From positions 310,001 to 374,000 of the forward strand of contig JAPTJF010000001.1 in NCBI GenBank assembly GCA_029339195.1: a stretch of DNA of 64,000 bases, given 5' to 3'. A model generated the notes under the pieces. The model made no database searches. It had not been told where the DNA came from and worked only from the letters and a program-made list of their open reading frames with translations. Position numbers and translations under genes: made by a program. Source of the DNA: Micractinium sp. NFX-FRZ. Taxonomy: Eukaryota; Chlorophyta; Trebouxiophyceae; Chlorellales; Chlorellaceae. Within the stretch, counting starts at the first letter, position 1. Each line of letters starts with the position of its first letter. Below, in pieces: positions 1 through 10,602 of the stretch.

Positions 1-1008
1 TTGGCGCCGGGCTTGATGTGGATGTTGTCCACTCCTGCCAGCACCGCCGCCGCAATCTTGGAGCGGAACGGGTTCCACACGCGGTACTCAATCTTCTCGC
101 CGCCCTCCTGCAGTGGGGACATGGGGCATGGGGCGGGGGTGGCGGTGAGCAGGTTGGCGGCAAGGGTTGATTGCGTAGATGCGAGCAGGAGGCAGGCGGG
201 CTAGGCACAGAAGAAGATGAGCATGGTCAGCCGCATGCACCGTGCTGCCCCCTACGCCACCCACCACACCACGAACCCATCGCCCCAAACCCTGCTGTCC
301 CACCTGCTCCACAGAGATGCGCTTCTCGCCATACACGCTCTCGCCGGGTGCCATGTTGCGGGTCACCAGAGCGTCCTCCTTGCCACGAGCGATGAAGATG
401 CCAGCGTGGCGGTGACCCTCCACAACCGTCTTGGCGCCGCCCTTCATGCCGCCGCGACCACCCCGGCCGCCACCGCGCCCGCCCCGACCGCCATCGCGGC
501 CGCCGCGGCCCCGGCCGCCACCCCGGCCGCCGCCGCCAAAGCGACCGCCGCCACGGCCGCCGCCGAACTTCTCGACACCGCCACGGCCACCGCCACCGAA
601 GCGGCCTGCAGCATAGCAACCGGGCGGGTCAGGCGGGAAGGGTCACTGGGATGTGGCGGCGCTGGAATTGGGCTGCCAATAGCAAACTGAAGGTGCAGCA
701 GGGAGAGGGCTGTTGCCTGCCGGCTCAGCACCCCCAAAGCGGCCGACCCCTCGGCAGGCGCGACTGGCGGCAGCCTCTGGCAGGGGCCCCACCCCGATGT
801 GGCGCAGTTCCCGCCGTGCAGGGAGGGACACGACATGCCCCTGCGCCCTGTCGAACAGGCCATAGGCTCCGCCGCTGCCTCCCCGCAGACTGCATGCCCG
901 TGCAGCATATGCATGCAGCTGCAGCGGCCTCTGCTCACCTCCACCGCGGCCGCCGCCGCCCCGGCCACCTCCGCGGCCACCCCGGCCACCGTCGCGACCG
1001 CCGAACAT
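1..1008 (-). CDS. FBL: Fibrillarin, rRNA 2'-O-methyltransferase (5' part; 3' end outside window)
   Basis: Exons on the minus strand are 1008-939, 605-304 and 107 to the window edge; phases join cleanly. The start ATG opens a glycine/arginine-rich (GAR) domain, [15 protein letters not shown], which continues with RGG and RF repeats through about residue 75. The family-diagnostic stretch follows: [35 protein letters not shown], then [12 protein letters not shown] and a run ending IHIKPGA, where the methyltransferase fold begins. Fibrillarin is the box C/D snoRNP methyltransferase of the nucleolus; it uses S-adenosylmethionine to methylate rRNA. The catalytic part lies beyond base 1. The GAR domain is interrupted by an intron. 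Antisense proline-rich reading frames here are shadows of the GAR codons. Identification is very secure. Confidence 0.95.
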
Positions 1009-1381
1009 CGCTGTCTGAGTTGGGGGCTGCCGGAGAGTGCTGTGTGCGGGAAGCAAGATGCACTCGGGAGACGAGTCGCTAAAGTGTCGACAGCGGTGAT
1101 GCAGTGCACTGCCGATGCAAGGTGGGGGGGAGCGTGAAGGCGGCTGCGCCTTCATGCCACCCAGCAAAGCACAGCACGCCACGGGGCAACTCGGACGCCT
1201 TTCCTCAGTTTCTGCCTTGGGGCTGGGTCTCTGGCGAGCGGACAAGAATTTACATGAAAAGGGCCGGGCGGGGAGCGTGCGGGAGGCGAGGCATGGAGGT
1301 GCTGGCCGCTGGCCGCCGCCACGCTGCTTCGCCGCTCCAGCCAGGCTGCTGCTGCTGCTGCTGCTGTGCAGGGGGTGCCGC
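1009..1381. other. Intergenic: fibrillarin upstream region and ClpP 3' UTR
   Basis: No coding signal is supported. It holds the 3' untranslated end of the ClpP gene and the fibrillarin promoter and 5' UTR. A short CTG run lies near 1350-1368. A candidate polyadenylation signal is listed separately. Confidence 0.6.
1250..1254 (-). terminator. Candidate polyadenylation signal TGTAA for ClpP
   Basis: Minus-strand TGTAA about 130 bases past the ClpP stop codon. TGTAA is the usual chlorophyte poly(A) signal; the assignment here rests only on position and sequence. Confidence 0.35.
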
Positions 1382-4300
1382 TCACTGGGAGGTGGACACC
1401 TTCTCCGTGTGCGGCTCCAGCGGCTTGACAAACCTGCCGGGGGCCAGGCGGTGTCGGGTGGCGCGTCAGTAACGGGGGGACATGCGCAACAGCGGCACCT
1501 CGCTACACGGAGCTGCAGGCTGGGCGATGCCCACGCCACTGCCACCCGCCGCTTCCTGCCTCTCACCTGCCTCCCGCAGGATACATCCCTGCAGTCATCG
1601 TCACCACAATTGGAAATGCAGCCCTAGCCCCAGCCAGCCCCATCCCATCGTCATCACCCTCAGCCGCACCCCAACTTTACCCGTGTGCCGCTGCACGCGA
1701 GCCTTGCAGACCGGCTTGCCCATCCCGCCCGCCCCACGCTGTTACACATTGTGTATTGCTGCCTGCCCACCTTGCGCCGCGGGACCCGTCCATGAGGTCG
1801 TCGTCGCCCCAGTTGACGTACTGCTCCTTGGTCTTGGGGAAGGCGCGGGTGGAGCCCTCAACCTGCGGCGGCAGCGGAAGAGCAGAGCGGCAGCAACGAG
1901 TGCACGGGAGGCGGCGGGTGAAACTCTGGAGCCCAGACAGTGTGCAGGGGGAGGCCGCTGCCCCTGCACATGGCACTGCCACATCACCACTGGTGTGCCG
2001 CCCTTTGAGCCCCCACCAGCAAGCCCCTGCGCAGGGTCAAACTTCCACACACTGCGCGTCGTCGCTGCCAGTGTGCTCGCCGAGGCTGCCTGCCCTGCTG
2101 CCGCCACCATCAACAGCCCTCCCTTGCACAGAGCGCCACCTCTCACGCCCACAAGGCCACATTGCCCTGCCCTGCCCAGCCCTCAGCCTCCCGCGTCACC
2201 CCCCAACCCATCCCCCCCGCCCACCTTGAACACCGCGTCGTCGCCGCCCACGATGTGGTCAATGATGCCGTAATTCTTGGCCTCCAGGGGGGACATGTAC
2301 CTGTCGCGGTCAGTGTCCTCCTCAATCTGCGGGTTAAGCAAGGAGCGGCGGCATACAGAGCAAGTGGGTGAATGAGGTTGTGGGTGAGGGCCATGTGTCC
2401 TCCTCAATCTGCGGGGAGCAGGTGGGGCAGGATGCTTCAAACATTGTCATGATGGGCAGCTGTGTGACGTGGGGAGGAGCGACATGTGCCTATTGCGGTC
2501 ACTGCCCTCCTCAATCTGCAGGTTAACAAGGAGCGGCATATCAGTATGCGGAGCAGCACAACGGTGGTTGATGAGGCGGCAGACGGCGGCGCGCGCGGCG
2601 CCGAAAAAAACCTCCTTCCATCTTGCCCTCTCTCCTCTGCCGCCTCTTGCTGAAACAGGAACTCATTTCCCTTGCCAACACAGCACAGCATGCCCCACTC
2701 CACCTCAGAGTCTCCCACACAATTGGGTTCAGCACCCACCCACCCCCGGAGAACACGCCAGACGCTGGCTTGCACACAAACACGCCCCGCCCCGCCCCGC
2801 CCCGCCCCGCCCTGCCCCCGCCCCCGTCACCTGGTCAATGGGCTGCCCCGTGTACTCCGACATGATGCGGTTCAGGTTGGCCTTATGGTACATGATCTCC
2901 TTGGCCTGCACACCAACAACAGCAGCATGACCAACATGGCGTGGGGGCAGTCAGTTATGAACGAGCCTTCGGTGGTGGCCCATACGAGCCCCCAGTGATG
3001 GTGTGCCCAGCAGCTGGCTGGGCTGAGCCTCAGCTTGAGGTGAGCTAGAAGAGAACGTGGCTTGCCAGCAAACAGAGAACAGCTTCGTCTTCTGCCAGTG
3101 CAATAGCACGCCACCTGCCAGTCAAACAGCCAGCACACGGCCCTCCCAGGCTCACCTGGATCTCAATGTCGACGGCGGCACCGGAGGCGCCACCCAGGGG
3201 CTGGTGGATCATGATGCGCGCGTTGGGCATGGAGTAGCGCTTGCCCTTGGTGCCCGCGCCCAGCAGGAAGGCGCCCATGGAGGCGGCCAGCCCAAAGCAG
3301 TAGGTCTGCAAGGGTCAATAGGGGTGAATAAAAATACGTTGAGGGCGGCTGAGCAGGAGGGCACCATGGAGGCAGCCAGCCCAAAGCAGTAGGTCTGCAG
3401 GGGGGGAGGAAGGACAGGACAACACAAATCAAGCAAACAGAAGCGCAGAGGGGGCGGTTGCACAGGGAGGGTTGAGCCCACAGAGGCGGCCAGCCCAAAG
3501 CAGTAGGTCTGCAGGAGGGTGGGGGACAGGGGACGATGATGGGTGGAGGAACGGCAGACAACATGGCAGTGGGGGCGGGCGCAGCTGGAGGCGCGCCACA
3601 ACCAACAGCCCCAGCCACATCACACGCATCCACTTCCTTGGCCTGCACCGCCCGCATGACACCCCCACCCCTGGCCCTCCCACCACCCCGCCCCAACCAC
3701 CTGCACGGCACATCGCCACGGCATCATAAATTGCCAACGCCCGCATGCTTGCCCCCAGCGCGCACGCACACACACGCGCGCACACACGAACACACCCTGC
3801 CTGCCCCACCTGCACGTCGGCGCGGCACATCATCATGGCGTCGTAGATGCCCATGCCGGCGGTGACGGAGCCGCCGGGGGAGTTGATGAACATCTTGATG
3901 TCCTGCACAAGTGTGTTGCAAGATTGTATTGCAATTACAATAGAAAACACATGATCAGCGCCTGTGGGTGGGTCAGGGCAGGGGAGGAAGGGGAAGCTGA
4001 CAGGCAGCTTGACTTCACAGCGGTACAGCGGTGAGAAGGACGCGGCAGGCAGGCCTGGGTGGCCGTCAAAAGGCAGAGAGGCAGTAAGGATTAATGGTGG
4101 ATGCCGTGGATGTGTTGAAGAGCAACGCACATCACTCGCCCTCCCACGCCCCGCCTCGTCACACGCATTGGCCCCATTCTGCGCCACCCCACCCTGGGCA
4201 CCGCCTCGTCTCGCCCCGCCCCCCGCTTGCCTTGGTGGGGTCTTGTGCGTCCAGCAGCAGCAGCTGGCTGATGATGGCATCAGCGCTGAAGTCGTTCACC

Positions 4301-5245
4301 TGCGCTCACAGAGAAGGCAGGGGCAGGGCAGGGCGGGGCGGGGCAGGGCAAATGAGATGAGAGCAGGAGGAGAGCTGTGCATGGCGGGAAAATGGAGAAC
4401 GGCTCTCAGGGCGTCCCGCAGCGGCCAGTGGCGCCGCTGCGGCGGCCAGCAGGTGTATCGCCTACAGCAGCATCACTCATGACTGTGTGTGTGCACAATC
4501 AATTTGCCTCAGTAGATGTGTGCTACACCAAGGTGTGCCAGCAAGGGCAGTGCGGCGTCTTCCAGACGCCGACTGCTCATGCCGCATTTGCCCGCCTGGC
4601 GGGCCAGCCATGCCGAAGCATTGGCTGTTCCATTGCTTGCTGGCCTGCCTTGGCACCCTGTGCAGTAAGTAGTGCCGCTGGCGCATGGGCTGGCATCAGG
4701 TCCCTGCACACAGGCACGCATGGTGCGCCACCCAGCCAGCAGGCTGCGCTGTCCAGCCCAGTTGGTAGGCACGCCCCTGACCCCGCCGGCCCGGGCCGCA
4801 CCTCGCCGCCAAAGAACACAATGCGTTGCCGCAGCAGCAGGCCAAAGGGGTCTCCAGCCATGTCCTGTGTCCTGCATTTGCGCACGGTGTGAGGCCAACG
4901 CAGCAACAGCAGCTGTGAGGGCGCCGGGAGCCCAGGGGGTGCACCAGGCAGGTGGCGGCACGGCGTGCGAGGGTGCGGCCCGCCCTCCGCCCTTGCCCGC
5001 CAGGCCATGCTCCCGGCCCCTCGGCGCGGCGTCACAAACCTAGGGGCCATGATTGGCTGCCCGCTAGTGATAATGAGCGGCGACTGGCGGTCTGGCTGGG
5101 CGGAGCAGGTCACTGCTGCCGCTGCTGCCCGCCGCTGCGGCCGAGGCGCTGCCGGCGCCCGGCAAAGGGACGCCCCACTGCTCCTGCTGCACGTGCTGCT
5201 GCGCACGGCGCCCGCCTGCTGCTGCATGGTGGCCACGGCGGCCAT
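1382..5245 (-). CDS. Plastid ATP-dependent Clp protease proteolytic subunit ClpP
   Basis: Eight exons: 5245-4802, 4299-4231, 3902-3810, 3305-3156, 2905-2831, 2326-2225, 1862-1771, 1433-1382; 358 residues. The first in-frame ATG (5245) starts [14 protein letters not shown], a Ser/Arg/Ala-rich transit peptide. The ClpP core follows: [26 protein letters not shown], catalytic Ser211 in GLAASMGA, His236 in IMIHQPLGG, and the Asp281 region [12 protein letters not shown]. The triad is intact, so this is a ClpP rather than an inactive ClpR; the plastid paralogue (P3-P6 type) cannot be fixed by eye. It forms part of the stromal Clp core that degrades unfolded proteins. The intron after exon 2 has a GC donor (4230-4229). 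Residues about 50-125 are proline-rich and may include a short unspliced intron, although the frame stays open. Three introns carry copies of neighbouring exon edges. Confidence 0.93.
2481..2540 (-). repeat. Intronic copy of ClpP exon 6 edge
   Basis: About 60 bases closely match 2292-2353, the acceptor edge of the exon encoding [10 protein letters not shown] plus its upstream intron. Both the CTGCAG-type acceptor and the coding side are copied. A shorter fragment of the same edge lies at 2398-2417. Confidence 0.8.
3365..3514 (-). repeat. Two intronic copies of the ClpP active-site exon edge
   Basis: The acceptor and first codons of the exon encoding [10 protein letters not shown] (3279-3310) recur at 3365-3401 and 3481-3514, almost base for base, including the serine nucleophile codon and the AG acceptor. 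Spacings are about 90-115 bases. Confidence 0.88.
3698..3740 (-). repeat. Intronic copy of ClpP exon 3 donor edge
   Basis: A degenerate copy of 3808-3858, the end of the exon encoding [13 protein letters not shown] with its donor. Translated on the minus strand it reads [11 protein letters not shown]. Confidence 0.75.
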
Positions 5246-5568
5246 GCTGCTATGGGTGTCGCCTTTGAGCCTGCTGGCGGTGCGACAAGGGTCCAGGCGA
5301 TGGCGCAGCGATATCCCCGCAACAGCTGTGGCTCTGAGCGACCACAAGCCAGCCAGCCAGCATCATCTCATGCTGCGAGCCCAGCACGCCAAGCCACCCT
5401 TCCTCGCCCTGCTCTCCCGTTCCGCGCCGTATCAAACCACTTCATCGGTTCTACTGCCCGTCTGCACCAGCTTTCCCCAGCGGCACCCCACCAGCGACAG
5501 CTGCGAAACTTCTCTCCAGGCAGCCTCCCAACTACAAAAGCTGGTCTCGGTGGCGTCACAGCATCAGG
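5246..5568. promoter_or_regulatory. Divergent promoter region, ClpP / UBE2S
   Basis: About 320 bases separate the two divergent start codons. No TATA box or other clear motif is seen. An open frame extends upstream of the ClpP ATG but has no earlier ATG. Confidence 0.5.
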
Positions 5569-7084
5569 ATGGAGCAGCTGTCTCAGGCGGCGCTGCAGAA
5601 GCTGGCCAAGGACCTCAAGGACCTGCAGGCCAACGCCATTGACGGCGTCAAGGTGCGCCTGAAAGAGGGGTGTGCCGGTGGCCGGTCACGGAGCGCGCAG
5701 TGCGGCGGGCGGCACCAACGGCTCCCCGCCGCCAGCCCGCCGCCGCCGCCGCCAGCCGCCGCGGGATGTCAGGAATCAACAGCCCGCCGCTGGCCGCCGC
5801 CCCCTGCTGCAGGTTATTCTGAACGATGACAACCTGACGGACATCCAGGCGGAGTATGAGGGACCAGGTGCGCGCAAGAACCAGTGGGGTGGCCAAGCAA
5901 CGGGTGGTGTGCCCGCAGCTGCTGCCATTTGAATGTCGGTTGCTGCACAACCGCAGCACGCCGGTTTCGCATTCCGCTTTCCATTCAACCGCACCTGACC
6001 TGTGCCGCTGTCTGCGCCGTACTCCGCAGGTGGCACGCCGTTTGAGGGCGGCCTGTTCCGCATGCGGCTGGCCATTGGCGCCGAGTTCCCCAACGCGCCG
6101 CCCAAGGGTGCGTGCATTGAACTGAGCAGCTCGAGGGCGTGCTGGGATGCAGGCACTGCTGTTGCAGGGTCATCGACATTGGGAGGCAGTTGTGCTGCTG
6201 CTGCAGCCGCGGAGGCTGTGCCGAAGAAGCTGCCTGCTGGGCGTGCCGTCAACCAAACCGCCGCATCCTCGCTCACCTTCCACTCTGTCGCCTATACCTT
6301 ACCCCAACACCCTCCTCCCACCGTGTTGACCCCTCTCCCCCAGGCTACTTCATCACCAAGATCTTCCACCCCAACGTCTCAGCCTCTGGTGAGATTTGCG
6401 TCAACGTGCTGAAGCGCGACTGGGCGCCAGACCTGGGCCTGCGCCACGTGCTCACCGTCATCCGCTGCCTGCTCATCGAGCCCAACGCAGAGTCGGGTGG
6501 GTGGGCTTCGTGGCTGTGGTTGATTGTGGCTGGGGTGGATGGGAGAGCTGATTGGTTGGCTGGTTGGTTCGGCAGTCGAGGAGGCTGGGTGGCCGGCGTA
6601 GACAGCTACCAGGGGTGGGTGTCTAGCTGTCTGTGGCTGTCTGTGTGGCAGGGCAACCAGATGCTGGCTACTGTAAGTTAGCAGGCTGTCACCAGGTTCT
6701 CCCAGTCGTCAGCAACTATCAGCGTGGATGTTAAATGCATCACGTCCCACTCGTCATGCTGCTCAATACATCTGCCTGTCCGATCTGCCCGTTGCCCCGC
6801 CCGCAGCGCTGAACGAGGAGGCGGGCAAGCTGCTGCTGGAGGGGTTTGAGGAGTTTGCGCGCAAGGCGCGCCTCATGACCTCCATCCATGCGCGCAAGCC
6901 CTCGGTGCTCACAGCAGCGGGCGGCGCCAACGCAGTCAATGCCGACGGCACGGCAGCAGCTGGCGACGGCAAGCCGGCGGGCGGCGCGGCCTCCGGGTCG
7001 GGCAGTGCTGGCGCGGCGGCCAAGGCCAGCAAGGCTGCGGCCTCAAAGCTGCAGGAGAAGAAGAAGAGCCTGAAGCGGCTTTGA
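5569..7084 (+). CDS. UBE2S: Ubiquitin-conjugating enzyme E2 S (APC/C chain-elongating E2)
   Basis: Exons 5569-5652, 5813-5867, 6030-6107, 6344-6496, 6807-7084; 215 residues, close to the human length of 222. The UBC fold is clear: [39 protein letters not shown], catalytic Cys91 in [26 protein letters not shown] and [15 protein letters not shown] basic, Ala/Gly-rich linker leads to the C-terminal KKKSLKRL. Animal UBE2S ends in LRRL, the tail that docks on the anaphase-promoting complex; LKRL is a conservative match. UBE2S extends K11-linked chains on mitotic substrates. All five exons join in phase. The nearest ATG to the conserved N-terminal helix was taken as start. Identification is secure; the APC/C role in this alga is inferred from the tail. 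Confidence 0.95.
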
Positions 7085-7717
7085 TGCGGCGTTGCCGGGG
7101 CAGCAGCGATGGACCTCCTCTTCCTCTCAGGCGGCCCCTGCCAGGCCATGCCATCTGGCATGCCACGCCGCCCCTTCCCACATAGCGCGCCCCTCTGCAG
7201 CAGCCCTGGCCAGCAGCACCATGGCTTTCACTGCAAAATGGGGCTGCCTCTCTCTCGTCACTCACAGCCCGTCTTCTCCCCCAGCACTGCCATCATATCG
7301 CTACCTTCCCACTCCCCTCCCGTCACCTACCCTTCCCTACTCTCCACTCTGCACTGCCTGTTGCCCTGACTTTCATCGCTCTGACTGTCTGCCCGCTCCT
7401 GCCGCTCCACCTTATGCGCACCTCCTCTGCTGCGCCCCTCTCTTGTTGACTGCGCGGTGCGCCCACCTAGCAGGTGGTCGGCCTGCGTCGCTGTGCTGGC
7501 CCCCATGCCAAGCCACAGCACGCTTCCCCCACCACAGCCCCTGCCACCCTCTGAACGACTTGGTTGCCTGCCTTGGGTGCTTGTTGCTGCCCAGCGAGGC
7601 TGGCAAGCCACCCAGGCTTGACTGGAACTCAACTTTGGTAATCAATATATCTGGCACCAGCAGTTACAGGCATTGCCATTACAAGAGTGGTTGACCAGAT
7701 CAGCAATGAGCCCAAGG
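7085..7717. other. Convergent 3' region, UBE2S and decarboxylase
   Basis: No gene seen. It is pyrimidine-rich UTR-like sequence holding the 3' ends of two convergent genes. Confidence 0.6.
7664..7683 (-). terminator. Candidate TGTAA poly(A) signals for the decarboxylase gene
   Basis: Two minus-strand TGTAA motifs (7668-7664 and 7683-7679) lie 35-55 bases past the stop codon, a plausible distance for an algal poly(A) signal. Confidence 0.4.
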
Positions 7718-10253
7718 TCATTGCACCACCACACGCAGCGTAGCCAGGCTGCCGTCGCTGCAGCCAGTGATGGTGCCGCCGCTTGCCAGCACCTCCTGCA
7801 ACTGCTGCAGCACCGCTGGTGTGAGCACCTCGCCTGGGTATGCTGCCGGGACGCCAGGCGGGTAGGGGCACAGCAGCTCTGCTGACACACAGCCCACCGC
7901 CTCTGCTGCTGGGAGTGACTCCGCTGCGGCAAAGAAGGCATCGCGCGGCGACAGCCTGACCTCTGGCGGCGCTGCTGCTGCTGCAAGCGGTGGCCTGCCT
8001 GTGCTGCTGCAGGGCCCTGCTGCACCGCCCGCACCATGCTGCCGGGTCAGCTGCTCCACCGCCGCCACCAGCGCCTCGGCATGCGCCACGCTGCTCCCAA
8101 TGCTCAGCGCCAGCACCACACATGTGGGGGTGGCCAGCTCCGGCACAACGCCGTGCTGTTGCTCCAGCGCTGCGGCTGCCTCGTAGCCTGACAGCCCGCA
8201 CTGCTGCAGGTCAAGAGTGAGCCGCAGGGGGTCGAGCGCTATGCCGCTGCTGGTGCTGCTGCTACTGCTGCTGCTGCTGCTGCCGCCGCTGCTACTTCCG
8301 CTGCCGCTGGTGTTGCTGCTGCATTCGCCGCCGCTGCCGGTGTCGCCGCAGGCGGCTGCCTGCGCCGCCGACAGCAGGCGCACGCCGGGCAGGGCAGCCA
8401 GGCGCTGCCTTGCCAGCGCCGCCGCCGCCAGGCTGGCCTCGTGGGCCTGTGGGTCTGCAGCCTGTGCCCGGGCTGCATCCAATGAGCTCATGAGGAGGTA
8501 GCTGGGGCTGGAGGACTGCAATACCTGCAGTGCCCGGCTCACACGCTCCCGTGCCACCCGGGGCCCCTTCACATGCAGCATGGCCGCCTGGGTCAGCGCT
8601 GACAGCTGCTTGTGGGTTGACTGCACCGCCAGGTCAGCACCCGCCTGCAGCGCGGATGGCGGCAGCGAGGGGTGCAGCCCCAGGTGCGCCCCGTGGGCCT
8701 CGTCCACCAGCAGCGGCGCCCCGTGCTCGTGGCACACAGCCGCCAGGCCTGCAGCCAGGGGGCAGGCAGACGTGGGGGTGGGGAGGGACGGGGTGTGCGT
8801 CGGGCGGGGGTGGGCTAGGGCGGGGTGTGCAGTGGTCAGAGGCAGCCAAGGGAGCAATCAGCCAGGTGAGTGCCCTGAAGAGGGGGCTGAGGGGCCAGGC
8901 AGTGGCGCCCGGTGAAGATAGGCACTCACGACGGCCGCCCCCATACACCACCCGCCCCTGTGGCAGGCCCCTCCCTCCTCAGCAATCACCACCACCCCTT
9001 AGCCCACCCACCTGCCACCCGCTGCCTCCTCTACACCCACAGCTACTCTCCCAGCCCACCCACCTGCCACATCGCTGAGCACCCCAAAGTAGGTGGGGGA
9101 CACCACCAGGGCAGCCCCCACCCGCAGGCCCTTTGCCGCCGCCTCCTCAAACGCACAGTGCAGCGCCGCCGGCGTCACCGCATGCGCCACCCCCAGCTGA
9201 TGATCGTAGCAGGGCTGCACATAGATGGGTGTGCATCCAGCGAGGACCATGGCGTTGAAGGCAGACAGGTGGGCGTTGCGAGCCACGATGAGCGCCCGCC
9301 CAGGGCCGCAGGTGGCCAGCACGGCGGCGTGTATGCCCGCGGTTGTGCCGTTGACTAAGAACCAGGTGGCATCGGCGCCCCAGGCGCCGGCTGCTGCCTG
9401 CTGGGCCGCCAGGATGGGCCCGCTGGGCGTGCTGAGCACGTCCAGGCCTGCTGTGGTGGGGCGGTGCAGGGCAGGGCAGGGCAGGGGTGGCTGGTGAGGG
9501 GGAGGTGTGACGGCACACCAGATGGTACGCCAGATGGCCCGCTAGGACCAGGAGTGAAAGCAGCTCATGGTAGTGCACGGCAGCCTACGCAGCGTGTAGC
9601 ATGCTGAATGCTGCCTCAAACGCTGGCAAAGTCTGCATGCTCCATGCTCCTGCCAAACACTGCCTCACTAATCGTGTGCGGTGCCCTCTTTCCCCACACT
9701 ACTTGGCACATTGCATACGACACCGCACTGCAGTTCATCCAGGCACACATGCACGCACACAACTGATTGCCCCCGCACCACAGCTGTTGGGTCATAGGGG
9801 CAGCGTCCCCATGCCACCCAGACGCCCTCGCAGCGCACCGCATGATGATGCGGGGCTGTAACCCCCATCTTTCCGCCATCATGGCATGCCGAACACCACA
9901 GCTCCAAGCCTGCGTCCCACATGCACCCATTCCCACCCACCCTCCAGCTCGGTGAGATCGTAACGCAGTGCTCCGCCCAGCAGCGTGCGCAGCGCCGGCG
10001 GCGTGCTGGCGCCACGCTTGTGCCCCGGCACATGGAAGGGGACGTCGCCGCCCCGCCCGCCTCGCTCCAACACAGCATCTAGCAGAGGCGTGGCTGCATG
10101 CTGGCCATCACGATGGTTGTGTGATGTATCAAAGAGAGTGCTTGCACGAGGTATGGCTGCCCGCGTCTCGGGGCGCCGCCTGCGCCCGCTGGCGGCAGCA
10201 GGCGGTGGCGGCAGTGGCGGCAGGTTGTGCCGCGCCGCAGTCAAGGGCTGCAT
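7718..10253 (-). CDS. Orn/Lys/Arg decarboxylase family protein, probably plastid-targeted
   Basis: Exons 10253-9941, 9447-9064 and 8748-7718 give 575 residues. The first ATG opens MQPLTAARHNLPPLPPPP followed by an Arg/Ala-rich stretch, resembling a transit peptide. The PLP fold-type I decarboxylase core follows: DVPFHVPGHKRG, RYDLTELEGLDVLSTPSG, FLVNGTTAG, LIVARNAHLSAFNAM, VSPTYFG, VDEAHGAH and the PLP-lysine motif STHKQL. Then come SSSPSYLLMSSLDAARA and the C-terminal domain motif PYPPGVPAAYPGE. Bacterial-type family members decarboxylate arginine, ornithine or lysine for polyamine or cadaverine production; the substrate cannot be told from sequence. There is no N-terminal wing domain, as in short Gram-positive and cyanobacterial members. 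A low-complexity Ser/Gly tract (about 8215-8325) sits between the core and the C-terminal domain and is absent from bacterial relatives. Confidence 0.9.
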
Positions 10254-10602
10254 GGCGGGTACCGCAATTACAATGGCTTGTAGCACTCTCTGGGATTTGT
10301 ATAGCAAGTCGCACAGCTGGAGAGGTGCCGCACAGCAGTCAGAGATGCGGAGTTCAAGCTAGCGGTGTCGACAGGGCCTGTGCAGGCGTGCAATCGAAAT
10401 GTTGAATGAAACGGCGCCATCACTCTCCACTTGCCCTCAGCAGCCTGGGCGAGCGCCTGGCCGGGAAGAAGGCAGGGAACAAACGTGGCAGGATGGCTCC
10501 CCTCCCAGCGCCCCAGGTCGCCCATTTCCGATCTGGCGGCGCACCCAAGCCAGCCACCCCCGATTTCAATTCCGGCAGGCGGCCAGGCGCCCTCTTGCGG
10601 CG
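10254..10602. promoter_or_regulatory. Divergent promoter region, decarboxylase / eIF3a
   Basis: About 350 bases between divergent start codons. No recognisable core element. It is presumed to hold both 5' UTRs. Confidence 0.5.

Noticed and set aside
431..616. Plus-strand proline/arginine-rich frame
   Set aside because: It is the antisense of the fibrillarin Gly/Arg domain; minus-strand splice sites and homology decide the strand.
5246..5347. Upstream extension of the ClpP reading frame
   Set aside because: It has no ATG. The first in-frame ATG is at 5245 and starts a plausible transit peptide.
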